NCBI GenBank assembly: GCA_002310195.1
Contig: DBYS01000003.1
Span: 1,135 to 36,935 of the forward strand
From: Bacteroidales bacterium UBA1180
GTDB taxonomy: Bacteria > Bacteroidota > Bacteroidia > Bacteroidales > Paludibacteraceae
Reading direction: 5' to 3'
Length of the DNA: 35,801 bases
The number at the start of each line of letters is the position of its first letter. Positions within the stretch are counted from its first letter, which is position 1. The translations under genes were made by a program, and so were the position numbers. Under the pieces are notes generated by a model. That model saw nothing but the letters and a program-made list of their open reading frames with translations. It was not told the origin of the DNA and ran no database searches. Positions 7,717-14,396 of the stretch are shown piece after piece.

Positions 7717-8367
7717 TTAGTGACAAAACATAAATCCAAAATAAAGCCGTGGACCGGTGGGCATACACAAGTTGCTTTTGTGAAAAGCCAGCATCCAATC
7801 GAGGCGGAAAGTAAGATGCACCTTCCGCGTCAAACAATAATCACAGCCGATGTACGGGGTGACATAGAAGAACGACTGCTTGTGAAACGTGCTGTTGGCA
7901 TCCTGTTCCCAACTATTTTGGTCACCGTCCAATATATACAGTCCTTTCATCGAGCCTCCGCCAATGACTCCGCCGATATAGGGCCAAACTTTATCCATAC
8001 GCCAACAGGCATCAGCCAGCACGCCGCCGCAACTCATCCGGACATAGCTGCCGTCCTTGAGTACATCCTTACAATCAGTAGTACCACTTGGCATCGTACT
8101 CACAAAGCCTTCAAAGCCCGTTCGAAGATGTTGCCATAGATGTACGCGCAATGCTCCGCCTATGCCGAACAACGCACCCTGCGGGCTGCATAACCGGCCG
8201 TCAGCGGTCTGCGGGGCATTATCGTCCTGACCGAACAAGTAGCCCGTGTGCAGCATCATGCCACCCGAGAAGCCCTGGTACACTTTGCTCTTTTCTATAC
8301 CCTCACTTACTTGCGCCAGTGTAGAGCACGCTATTAGCATGAATATAACAAGTACCTTTGCACGCAT
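7717..8367 (-). CDS. small outer-membrane beta-barrel-like protein, unknown function
   Basis: 216 residues. The signal peptide is MRAKVLVIFMLIACSTLAQ, ending in the SxLAQ cleavage site typical of Bacteroidota outer-membrane proteins. Alternating Gly/aromatic stretches (FSGGMMLHTGYLFG, GGALRVHLWQ, YVTPYIGCDY) and a terminal aromatic residue pattern (LYFGFMF) suggest an eight-stranded barrel. Four Cys lie between residues 98 and 121 and two more near 176. I recognise no named family. Its promoter is at 8406-8413, and it is followed 1 nt later by the DUF4491 gene. Confidence 0.7.
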   Translation of the reverse strand: MRAKVLVIFMLIACSTLAQVSEGIEKSKVYQGFSGGMMLHTGYLFGQDDNAPQTADGRLCSPQGALFGIGGALRVHLWQHLRTGFEGFVSTMPSGTTDCKDVLKDGSYVRMSCGGVLADACWRMDKVWPYIGGVIGGGSMKGLYILDGDQNSWEQDANSTFHKQSFFYVTPYIGCDYCLTRKVHLTFRLDWMLAFHKSNLCMPTGPRLYFGFMFCH

Positions 8368-8405
8368 TGTTGAATATTTCTATTGTTTACAACTGAAAGC
8401 GAGTG

Positions 8406-8413
8406 CAAAGGTA
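8406..8413 (-). promoter_or_regulatory. -7 element TACCTTTG for the OMP-DUF4491 unit
   Basis: TACCTTTG on the minus strand, 38 nt before the start codon. No TTTG is found at the expected 20-nt distance, so the -33 element is weak or missing. A weak 6-bp AT-rich inverted repeat (8423-8441) lies where the -33 element should be and could be the end of the upstream unit. Confidence 0.6.
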
Positions 8414-8446
8414 CAAAAAGTTTCTTAAATAAAGGTTAAGATTTCC

Positions 8447-9061
8447 TTAAGATTCTGCGAAATCCCCATAAATAGGGATACGCAACTCGTTGATCGTTCC
8501 GCTGATTTCTAATGAAAGAATGAAATACTGTATTGTCAGTTTGCTGCTAAGGCGCAATATCCCCGGTTGAGAGGAGGGCAACAGCGCCGAGAGTACACTG
8601 TCTAACATCTGTCGCAAGGCTTTAGGTTCAATGGTAATCTCATTGACAAATGGTGTCAAGTGCATTTGCGCGACCAGACCTTTCGCGGTGATCTCTGCAT
8701 CATGCCTTCGTAACCATTCAATTAGAAACGCTTGCAGATCAATGGTATAGAGCGTTGCCGCCTGCTCAATGTGAAAGACGAATCCTATACCACGGATGGT
8801 CTCTATCGGGTGGCTTCGGCTGAAGCCTAACTTTCGGCGCAGAGCGTTGAGATGCACGTCAATCGTGCCGGTGTCATAGCGGAAGGTCTTGCCCCACACA
8901 TGGTCGAGGATTGCCTCGCGAGTGCAAATGCGATTGGCGTGCGAAGAAAGATAATCCAGTAATCCATACTCCAAACCGGTGAGGTGAATAGTCTCTCCGT
9001 CACACCGCACACTGCGTTGCTCGCGGTCGATCTCAATATGTTCTGTCAGAAGGCTGTACAT
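8447..9061 (-). CDS. receiver-less OmpR-type winged-helix protein with degenerate HATPase-like C-half
   Basis: 204 residues. Residues 5-97 are an OmpR/PhoB-type DNA-binding domain: LTGLEYGLLDYLSSHANRI, TREAILDHVWG, the recognition helix TIDVHLNALRRKLG and the wing IETIRGIGFVF. There is no receiver domain before it. Residues 105-200 instead resemble the first half of a histidine-kinase ATPase domain (TIDLQAFLIEWLRRHDAEI, TIEPKALRQMLDSVLSALL, then beta strands). The N-box Asn is replaced (SVLSAL) and the Gly-rich D-box is absent (LEISGTI), so ATP binding looks lost. The gene overlaps the msrC-like gene by 16 nt. A cytoplasmic regulator, signal unknown. Confidence 0.75.
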   Translation of the reverse strand: MYSLLTEHIEIDREQRSVRCDGETIHLTGLEYGLLDYLSSHANRICTREAILDHVWGKTFRYDTGTIDVHLNALRRKLGFSRSHPIETIRGIGFVFHIEQAATLYTIDLQAFLIEWLRRHDAEITAKGLVAQMHLTPFVNEITIEPKALRQMLDSVLSALLPSSQPGILRLSSKLTIQYFILSLEISGTINELRIPIYGDFAES

Positions 9062-9513
9062 TGCTCGGACTTAAATAGTATGTTCGCTATTTGTTCCAAA
9101 TACAATTGATCGGTTTCGTCAAACGCGCTGTAGTCCGTGCTGTCGATATCCAGCACAGCAATGACTTGCCCGTCACGAATGACCGGCACTACAATCTCGC
9201 TATTCGAGGCTGACGAGCAGGCTATATGTCCGGCGAACGCATGTACGTCAGGTACAACAACCGTTTCACCCCGTTGCCACGCCGTGCCGCACACACCGCG
9301 GCCGTACGGAATACGCGTGCAGGCTATCGGTCCCTGAAACGGACCAAGCACCAGGCTGTCGCCTTCCACGCGATAGAATCCCGTCCACCAAAAACCGAAC
9401 GCTTCATGCAGCGCGGCCGCCACATTGGCCATGTTGGCAATCGCGTCCGACTCGCCCGCAACGAGAGCCTTGAGCTGTGGCAAAAGAGATTGGTATGTCT
9501 CGGATTTATTCAT
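9046..9513 (-). CDS. msrC: free methionine-(R)-sulfoxide reductase (GAF domain)
   Basis: 155 residues from MNKSETYQSLL; the longer reading to 9597 crosses the promoter and is rejected. It is a single GAF domain of fRMsr type with all three redox cysteines: Cys65 (PIACTRIP), Cys75 (GRGVCGTA) and Cys99 (GHIACSSASNSEIV). The enzyme reduces free Met-R-sulfoxide in the cytoplasm using thioredoxin. Its 3' end overlaps the start of the winged-helix gene by 16 nt, so the two are coupled; the promoter is at 9532-9563. Confidence 0.93.
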   Translation of the reverse strand: MNKSETYQSLLPQLKALVAGESDAIANMANVAAALHEAFGFWWTGFYRVEGDSLVLGPFQGPIACTRIPYGRGVCGTAWQRGETVVVPDVHAFAGHIACSSASNSEIVVPVIRDGQVIAVLDIDSTDYSAFDETDQLYLEQIANILFKSEQCTAF

Positions 9514-9531
9514 AGTCGTATATTGAGCATA

Positions 9532-9563
9532 CAAAGATACAACAATTTTGTGACATTTGCAAA
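9532..9563 (-). promoter_or_regulatory. promoter of msrC and the winged-helix gene
   Basis: Minus strand: TTTG (9560-9563), 20-nt spacer, TATCTTTG (9532-9539). The start codon is 18 nt downstream of the -7 box, so the leader is very short. Confidence 0.85.
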
Positions 9564-9641
9564 TAGTGCGACCGAAAATCGGAACAATATGTAGCATAAA
9601 ATGCTAAAATGTCAGAATTAACCTTGAAAATATCAAAAAAA

Positions 9642-9673
9642 TTTGGAATTATCAAATACTTTTTGTACCTTTG
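9642..9673 (+). promoter_or_regulatory. promoter of tig-aroB
   Basis: Plus strand: TTTG (9642-9645), 20-nt spacer, TACCTTTG (9666-9673). The start codon at 9822 leaves a leader of about 140 nt, which is long for this window and holds two hairpins. Confidence 0.85.
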
Positions 9674-9693
9674 TTCGCTTTTTATGCGCCACA

Positions 9694-9777
9694 CGTTCGG
9701 CAAATTGCGCTAACGGATGTCGCCAGCGACATAAAGCGCGCAATTGCCTCCGCTCTCCCCACCACAACGATGTTGTG
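9694..9777 (+). repeat. structured repeat element, copy 1, in the tig leader
   Basis: The core at 9694-9756 begins CGTTCGGCAAAT and ends ATTGCCTCCGCTCT. It folds with an outer stem AATTGCGC/GCGCAATT (extended by GGC/GCC) and an inner stem ATGTCG/CGACAT. A second hairpin, CACAAC-GAT-GTTGTG (9763-9777), follows 6 nt later. Copy 2 at 33151-33238 has the same ends and the same fold with compensatory changes. It may be an RNA element or a palindromic mobile repeat. Strand is given as the direction of tig transcription. Confidence 0.75.
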
Positions 9778-9821
9778 TCGTGGACCCCGATAAGAAAGAA
9801 TAATTTAACAAACAAGATATT

Positions 9822-11165
9822 ATGCAAATCAATCATTCAGAACTGAAAGACCTCACCTCGGTCATCACGCTGACCCTCACGCCGGCGGATTACGAGGAGG
9901 CAGTAACCAAACAACTGCGCCAACTGCGCCAGAAAGCCGATATACCAGGGTTCCGCAAAGGAATGGTGCCCATCGGCCTGATTAAGAAAATGTACGGCAA
10001 GAGCGTGCTCGCTGACGTGCTGAACAACCAGATTGCCGAGAATCTGAACAAGTATATCGAGGAGCAGAAGCTTCATATCCTCGGTGATCCGCTGCCCAAT
10101 GACGAGCTCACACCGAACATGGACCTCGACAATGACACCGATTTTACGTTTGCTTTCGATATAGCCGTGCCGGCTGAGTTCGATGCCAAACTGACAGGCA
10201 AGAACAAGCTCACGCAGTACACCATCACCGTTGACAAGAAGATGGTGGATAACCAAGTCAATTCCTATGCTGACCGTTTCGGCGAGTATGTGGATGTTGA
10301 GGACTACAAGGACGGCGATGTGCTTCGCGGCACGCTTACCGAGCAGAAAGAAGGCGGTATCGTCAAGGAGAATGCTATCCTCAACCCGCAATATATGGCC
10401 GACAAGAAGCAAGCCAAGCTCTTCAACGGCGCGAAGAAAGGTGACATCATTACCTTCAATCCGATGAAAGCCTTCCAGAACGAGACTGAGGTTGCCTCGT
10501 TGCTTGACTTGAAGAAAGATGACGTAAAAGAGCTCAACTCTGACTTTACGCTGACCATCACGACCATTACACGTCACCAGGCTGCGAAGATTGACGGCGA
10601 ACTGTTTGCAAAGGTTTATGCCGCTGATGCACCGAAGGATGAGAAAGAGTTCCGCGCCCGCGTACAAGCCGAGATTGAAGGAAACATGGCAGAGGATGCG
10701 AAGTACAAGTTCGGTCTTGACGCCAAGGCTGCTATCCTCAAGAAAGCCGGCGAGTTTGCTCTGCCAGAAGCGTTCCTCAAGCGCTGGGTGGCTGCTACGA
10801 ACAAAGAAATGAAGCCCGAGGATCTCGACCGCGACTTCCCTGAGATGATCAAGCAACTCCGTTGGCAACTGGCAAAGGACCAACTGATGAAGGAGTATGA
10901 CATCAAGGTTGAGAAAGAGGACGTGAATGCTTACGCCCGCGAGGTAGCCCGCATGCAGTTCTTGCAGTACGGCATGATGCATGTGGAGGAGCAGTACCTG
11001 AACTCGTTTGCAGAGAATATCCTCAAGGACGAGAATCAGCTCCGCGGCATCGTTGAGCGTGTGGCTGAGAACAAGATCTACGACCATCTGCGTACCGTAG
11101 CCAAGATCGAGGAGAAGGCTATTTCCTATGAGGACTTTGGTAAGATGATGAGAGAGAATGCTTGA
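9822..11165 (+). CDS. tig: trigger factor
   Basis: 447 residues. The N-terminal ribosome-binding domain carries the signature GFRKGMVP at 43-50 (family GFRxGxxP), which docks at ribosomal protein L23 by the exit tunnel. A PPIase-like middle domain at about 150-245 is poorly conserved, as usual in Bacteroidota. The C-terminal helical chaperone arms run from about 250 to 440. It acts on nascent chains as a cytosolic chaperone. The stop TGA overlaps the aroB start (8-nt overlap), an unusual pairing. Its leader contains the structured repeat. Confidence 0.93.
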   Translation: MQINHSELKDLTSVITLTLTPADYEEAVTKQLRQLRQKADIPGFRKGMVPIGLIKKMYGKSVLADVLNNQIAENLNKYIEEQKLHILGDPLPNDELTPNMDLDNDTDFTFAFDIAVPAEFDAKLTGKNKLTQYTITVDKKMVDNQVNSYADRFGEYVDVEDYKDGDVLRGTLTEQKEGGIVKENAILNPQYMADKKQAKLFNGAKKGDIITFNPMKAFQNETEVASLLDLKKDDVKELNSDFTLTITTITRHQAAKIDGELFAKVYAADAPKDEKEFRARVQAEIEGNMAEDAKYKFGLDAKAAILKKAGEFALPEAFLKRWVAATNKEMKPEDLDRDFPEMIKQLRWQLAKDQLMKEYDIKVEKEDVNAYAREVARMQFLQYGMMHVEEQYLNSFAENILKDENQLRGIVERVAENKIYDHLRTVAKIEEKAISYEDFGKMMRENA

Positions 11166-12177
11166 TCTGAGCAAATACGATAGAGTATTTCTACTGACAG
11201 ACGAGTTGGTGGCGAAATGCTGCCAACCCGTCTTGCCTTTGTGCGGTGTTCAGCAGTCTGCGTTCAGCAGTCAGCTGGTTCTGCCTGCCGGTGAGGAGCA
11301 GAAGAACATACAGACTGTGCAAAAGATCTGGGACTGGCTGTTCGAGCAACAAGCTACGCGTAGCAGCCTGCTCATCAACCTTGGCGGCGGTGTGATATGC
11401 GATATGGGCGGTTTCGCGGCCTCGACGTACATGCGTGGCATAGCATACCTGAATATCCCCACCACGCTGCTGGCGATGGTCGATGCCGGCACAGGCGGCA
11501 AGACAGGTGTCGATTTCGGCACGCCTCTCGTTAAGAACGGCATAGGCGTCTTCGCCGAGCCTGTAGAGACGATTATCTGTCCCGAACTGCTCAGTAGCCT
11601 GCCTGCCGAACAGTTGCTGTCCGGCTATGCCGAGATGATCAAACATGCTATCCTGCAGAGCCCCGAGGCGCTCGCCGAACTGCTGGAGTATGACCTGCGA
11701 AAAGTGGCTACGCCCGCATTCGGCGATGTGATACGTCGTTCGGTGGCGTTCAAGCAATCGGTAGTCGAACAAGACCCGCACGACCAAGGGTTGCGTCAAA
11801 TACTGAACTTCGGGCACACCGTCGGGCACGCCATCGAGGCGTTGCTGCTCGCCAAAAGTCAGAAGTCCGCCAAGCCGCACGGTTGGTGCGTGATGTACGG
11901 CATGGTAGCAGAAGCGTACCTGTCGCACATGATCTGCGGGCTGCCTACCGAGACGGTCAGTACGCTCAGTCGTTTTATGCTTGAGAACTACGGCGCGGCA
12001 CCGATCACCTGCAATGATTACGAAGCGTTGCTGCAACTGATGTTGCACGACAAGAAAAACAAAGAGCAAGGCACAATCGTTTGCACCTTGCTCCAATCTG
12101 TCGGTCAGCCTGTGACAGGTCAGACCGTTACGCCTCAGCAACTCCGCGAGGCACTCGAATACCTTTGTTCTCTATAA
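11158..12177 (+). CDS. aroB: 3-dehydroquinate synthase
   Basis: 339 residues. It converts DAHP to 3-dehydroquinate, the second step of the shikimate pathway, in the cytoplasm with NAD and a divalent metal. NAD-binding motifs LGGGVICDMGGF and IPTTLLAMVDAGTGGKTGVD are intact. Metal ligands are Glu in GYAEMIKHA, His in NFGHTVGHAIE and His in KPHGWCVMYGM. The start ATG lies inside the tig 3' end, so translation is coupled. It converges with the serpin gene 12 nt away. Confidence 0.95.
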   Translation: MLDLSKYDRVFLLTDELVAKCCQPVLPLCGVQQSAFSSQLVLPAGEEQKNIQTVQKIWDWLFEQQATRSSLLINLGGGVICDMGGFAASTYMRGIAYLNIPTTLLAMVDAGTGGKTGVDFGTPLVKNGIGVFAEPVETIICPELLSSLPAEQLLSGYAEMIKHAILQSPEALAELLEYDLRKVATPAFGDVIRRSVAFKQSVVEQDPHDQGLRQILNFGHTVGHAIEALLLAKSQKSAKPHGWCVMYGMVAEAYLSHMICGLPTETVSTLSRFMLENYGAAPITCNDYEALLQLMLHDKKNKEQGTIVCTLLQSVGQPVTGQTVTPQQLREALEYLCSL

Positions 12178-12189
12178 CTGTTGGCTCTC

Positions 12190-13464
12190 TTATTCAGGGT
12201 TGCCCACCACACCGCAGAACAGGATTGTCCCGTACTGCTTTTCGCGAATGATGTACGCGAACGGCCGTGTTGCGCGGAACTCTTTCGGATTGGGTTCCGG
12301 ACCGACGGATGTGGCATAGTTTCCTCCAATAGTTACCGCTGCGGCTTCTGTGCCTTCCTCGTCGGCTGCGATGTAGCAATACTGATTCAGAAATCCCAAA
12401 TATGTACTCACGCTACTCAATCTGGAGAAGTTCGCGTTAGGGGCAAACGCATCGTGAATGCCCAAAGCCTTCAGATCTTCGATAAGCGAGCGGTTGTACT
12501 TGTATTTGAATTTTGGTAGCCAGGTATACACCTCCCACCTGTAGAAGCTTTGTGTGATCTCTGTCCACTTTTCCGCCGTGAGCCCGGCCATCACTTCGCC
12601 TAACTGCTTGCTTTCGTTTGGCAGCAGAATATCCATGCAGTACTGCTTGCCCTTGTAATCCAGTTCAAGCACTTGCGCGTCATCGGTTTCGGTATATGGA
12701 GCGGTGACCACGTTGAACATCATGTCCTTCTTTTCCTTACGGCCTGCCGTGTTGGTGAAGTCTTCTTTGCGGGTGTTGCTTTTGTCGAACTTATCATGCC
12801 ACATGCCCTTGAAATACAGAGCGTTGGCGAAGACCATCATCAGATCCTCGCTCACTTGATCGCGCGATATAACTTCTTTGATCAGGTTGTTTGTGTTGTC
12901 GGCTGCCCACTTGTTAATCATTGCAATCACAGCGTCATCGACGAAGGTGTTGACATTATCGATCGTGGCATCGAACGTGGCTTGCGACAGTTGCTTGTAC
13001 GCATCCTTGACAGGGAACGTCTTCTTTAGCCACAACGCATTGGCAATCTTCACGATGGTTGTCTCGTCCAGATAGGGTAGTGCGTCCACTAACTTGCGGT
13101 AGTAGGCGTTGATCTGCTCCTCGGAAGCGTTAGTGAACCCTAGGACATTCTGCATCTCCGTACGCGTTTGTCCGTCTGCGCCATTGAGCAAGATGCCCAG
13201 AGCCATGTTTGCCGAGACGGGTGAGAAACAGATGTTAGGCTTGGCTGTCAGATCCTCGTTGCTGACAATCCGACGCAACATATCAAGGGCAAACGCATTG
13301 GTTTGCGTGTTCATCACTTGCTCATCGTCGGTCAGTACCAGCGCGCGCACTTCGTGCTTCTCCGGCTTGTCATTGCCGTTCTCCGGATCGGGAGTGGGAA
13401 TATCACGATGGCAGCCCATGAATAACAGGGTTGCCATCGGAAAGATATACAATAATCGTTTCAT
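12190..13464 (-). CDS. lipoprotein serpin (miropin-like protease inhibitor)
   Basis: 424 residues. The lipobox LLFMGC gives acylated Cys18, followed by a charged linker to about residue 50 and then a complete serpin fold. Serpin landmarks are NICFSPVSANMALGILLNGA, FANALYFKGMW and the C-terminal RPFAYIIREKQYGTILFCG. The reactive-centre hinge GTEAAAVT (371-378) has the small residues needed for loop insertion, so it should be inhibitory. By standard spacing P1-P1' would be Thr385-Ser386. The best-known relative is miropin of Tannerella forsythia, a surface serpin lipoprotein that blocks host and self proteases. It lies directly downstream of the fumarate reductase gene, with its start inside a 19-bp duplication. 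Confidence 0.93.
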   Translation of the reverse strand: MKRLLYIFPMATLLFMGCHRDIPTPDPENGNDKPEKHEVRALVLTDDEQVMNTQTNAFALDMLRRIVSNEDLTAKPNICFSPVSANMALGILLNGADGQTRTEMQNVLGFTNASEEQINAYYRKLVDALPYLDETTIVKIANALWLKKTFPVKDAYKQLSQATFDATIDNVNTFVDDAVIAMINKWAADNTNNLIKEVISRDQVSEDLMMVFANALYFKGMWHDKFDKSNTRKEDFTNTAGRKEKKDMMFNVVTAPYTETDDAQVLELDYKGKQYCMDILLPNESKQLGEVMAGLTAEKWTEITQSFYRWEVYTWLPKFKYKYNRSLIEDLKALGIHDAFAPNANFSRLSSVSTYLGFLNQYCYIAADEEGTEAAAVTIGGNYATSVGPEPNPKEFRATRPFAYIIREKQYGTILFCGVVGNPE

Positions 13465-13485
13465 TATACAATAATCGTTTCATTA
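13448..13485. repeat. 19-bp perfect tandem duplication over the serpin start
   Basis: The 19-mer TACAATAATCGTTTCATTA occurs at 13448-13466 and again at 13467-13485 with no gap. On the minus strand both copies carry the codons for MKRLLY. The outer ATG (13481-13483) overlaps the fumarate reductase stop as TAATG but is in another frame and would end after 26 codons. The inner ATG (13464) opens the serpin. Confidence 0.92.
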
Positions 13486-14238
13486 GTCACTAAACTTGGC
13501 GCAGAGGAACTCGCGGTTCAGGCGGGCGATGTTTGCCAGCGAAACCTGCTTCGGGCACTCGGCAGCACAAGCGCCGGTGTTCGTGCAGTTACCGAATCCG
13601 AGTTCATCCATCTTGGCCACCATTGCTTTGGCGCGTGCCTTGGCCTCGATCTTACCTTGCGGGAGCAGGGCGAGCTGGCTGACTTTCGCAGCTACGAACA
13701 GCATTGCCGAGCCGTTCTTGCAGGCGGCAGCACATGCGCCGCAGCCGATACAGCTGGCAGCATCCATGGCCTCATCAGCATCGGGCTTGGGGATAGGTAT
13801 AGCGTTGGCATCGGGCACACCGCCTGTGTTCACACTGATGAAGCCGCCGGCAGCCATGATCTTGTCGTAGGCCTTGCGGTCAACCATCAGGTCTTTGATT
13901 ACAGGGAACGCGTGGCTGCGCCAAGGCTCAACGGTGATCGTGTCACCATCGTTGAACTTACGCATGTGGAGCTGGCAGGTGGTGATGGCGCTGTCAGGAC
14001 CGTGAGGATGGCCGTTGACATACATCGAGCACATACCGCATATACCCTCGCGGCAGTCGTGGTCAAAGGCGATAGGATCCTTGTGCTCGCTGATGAGTTG
14101 CTCGTTCAGAATGTCCATCATCTCCAAGAACGATGCACCCTGGAAGATGTGCTTGAGTTCGTAGGTCTCAAAGTAACCTTTTGCTTTCGGTCCGGCTTGC
14201 CTCCAAACGCGAACCTTGATGTTGATGTAACTATCCAT
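13483..14238 (-). CDS. frdB: fumarate reductase/succinate dehydrogenase iron-sulfur subunit
   Basis: 251 residues. The N-terminal 2Fe-2S domain has the ligands in CREGICGMCSMYVNG plus TTCQLH. The C-terminal dicluster domain has CIGCGACAAACKNG and CTNTGACAAECPKQVS for the 4Fe-4S and 3Fe-4S centres. It passes electrons between the flavoprotein FrdA and the diheme membrane subunit FrdC in the type-B complex, central to succinate production in Bacteroidales. No frdA or frdC is adjacent: the upstream gene is an unrelated membrane protein and this gene has its own promoter at 14319-14350. The gene is intact. Confidence 0.93.
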   Translation of the reverse strand: MDSYINIKVRVWRQAGPKAKGYFETYELKHIFQGASFLEMMDILNEQLISEHKDPIAFDHDCREGICGMCSMYVNGHPHGPDSAITTCQLHMRKFNDGDTITVEPWRSHAFPVIKDLMVDRKAYDKIMAAGGFISVNTGGVPDANAIPIPKPDADEAMDAASCIGCGACAAACKNGSAMLFVAAKVSQLALLPQGKIEAKARAKAMVAKMDELGFGNCTNTGACAAECPKQVSLANIARLNREFLCAKFSD

Positions 14239-14318
14239 CTTATGTAGTATTTAAGTATTCGGCATTCCGAAATCAGCAGTCGGTTATACCCAAACTGCAT
14301 AATTCGCCTAAGCGACCA

Positions 14319-14350
14319 CAAAGTTACAAAATATTTTTGACAAATGCAAA
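14319..14350 (-). promoter_or_regulatory. promoter of the frdB-serpin unit
   Basis: Minus strand: TTTG (14347-14350), 20-nt spacer, TAACTTTG (14319-14326). It leaves a leader of about 75 nt before frdB. An AT-rich inverted repeat GCAAATTTATTTGC (14346-14359) surrounds the -33 region. Confidence 0.85.
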
Positions 14351-14396
14351 TTTATTTGCAAATATGTTGCCGAATAGGTGATTTTTTTTCAAATTG

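Noticed and set aside
9514..9597. N-terminal extension of the methionine sulfoxide reductase
   Set aside because: The extension runs through the -7 and -33 boxes and has no similarity to the family.
9837..11174. 445-codon open frame antisense to trigger factor
   Set aside because: It mirrors the whole tig gene, has no recognisable domain and is explained by codon bias of the sense gene. The sense frame is unmistakable.
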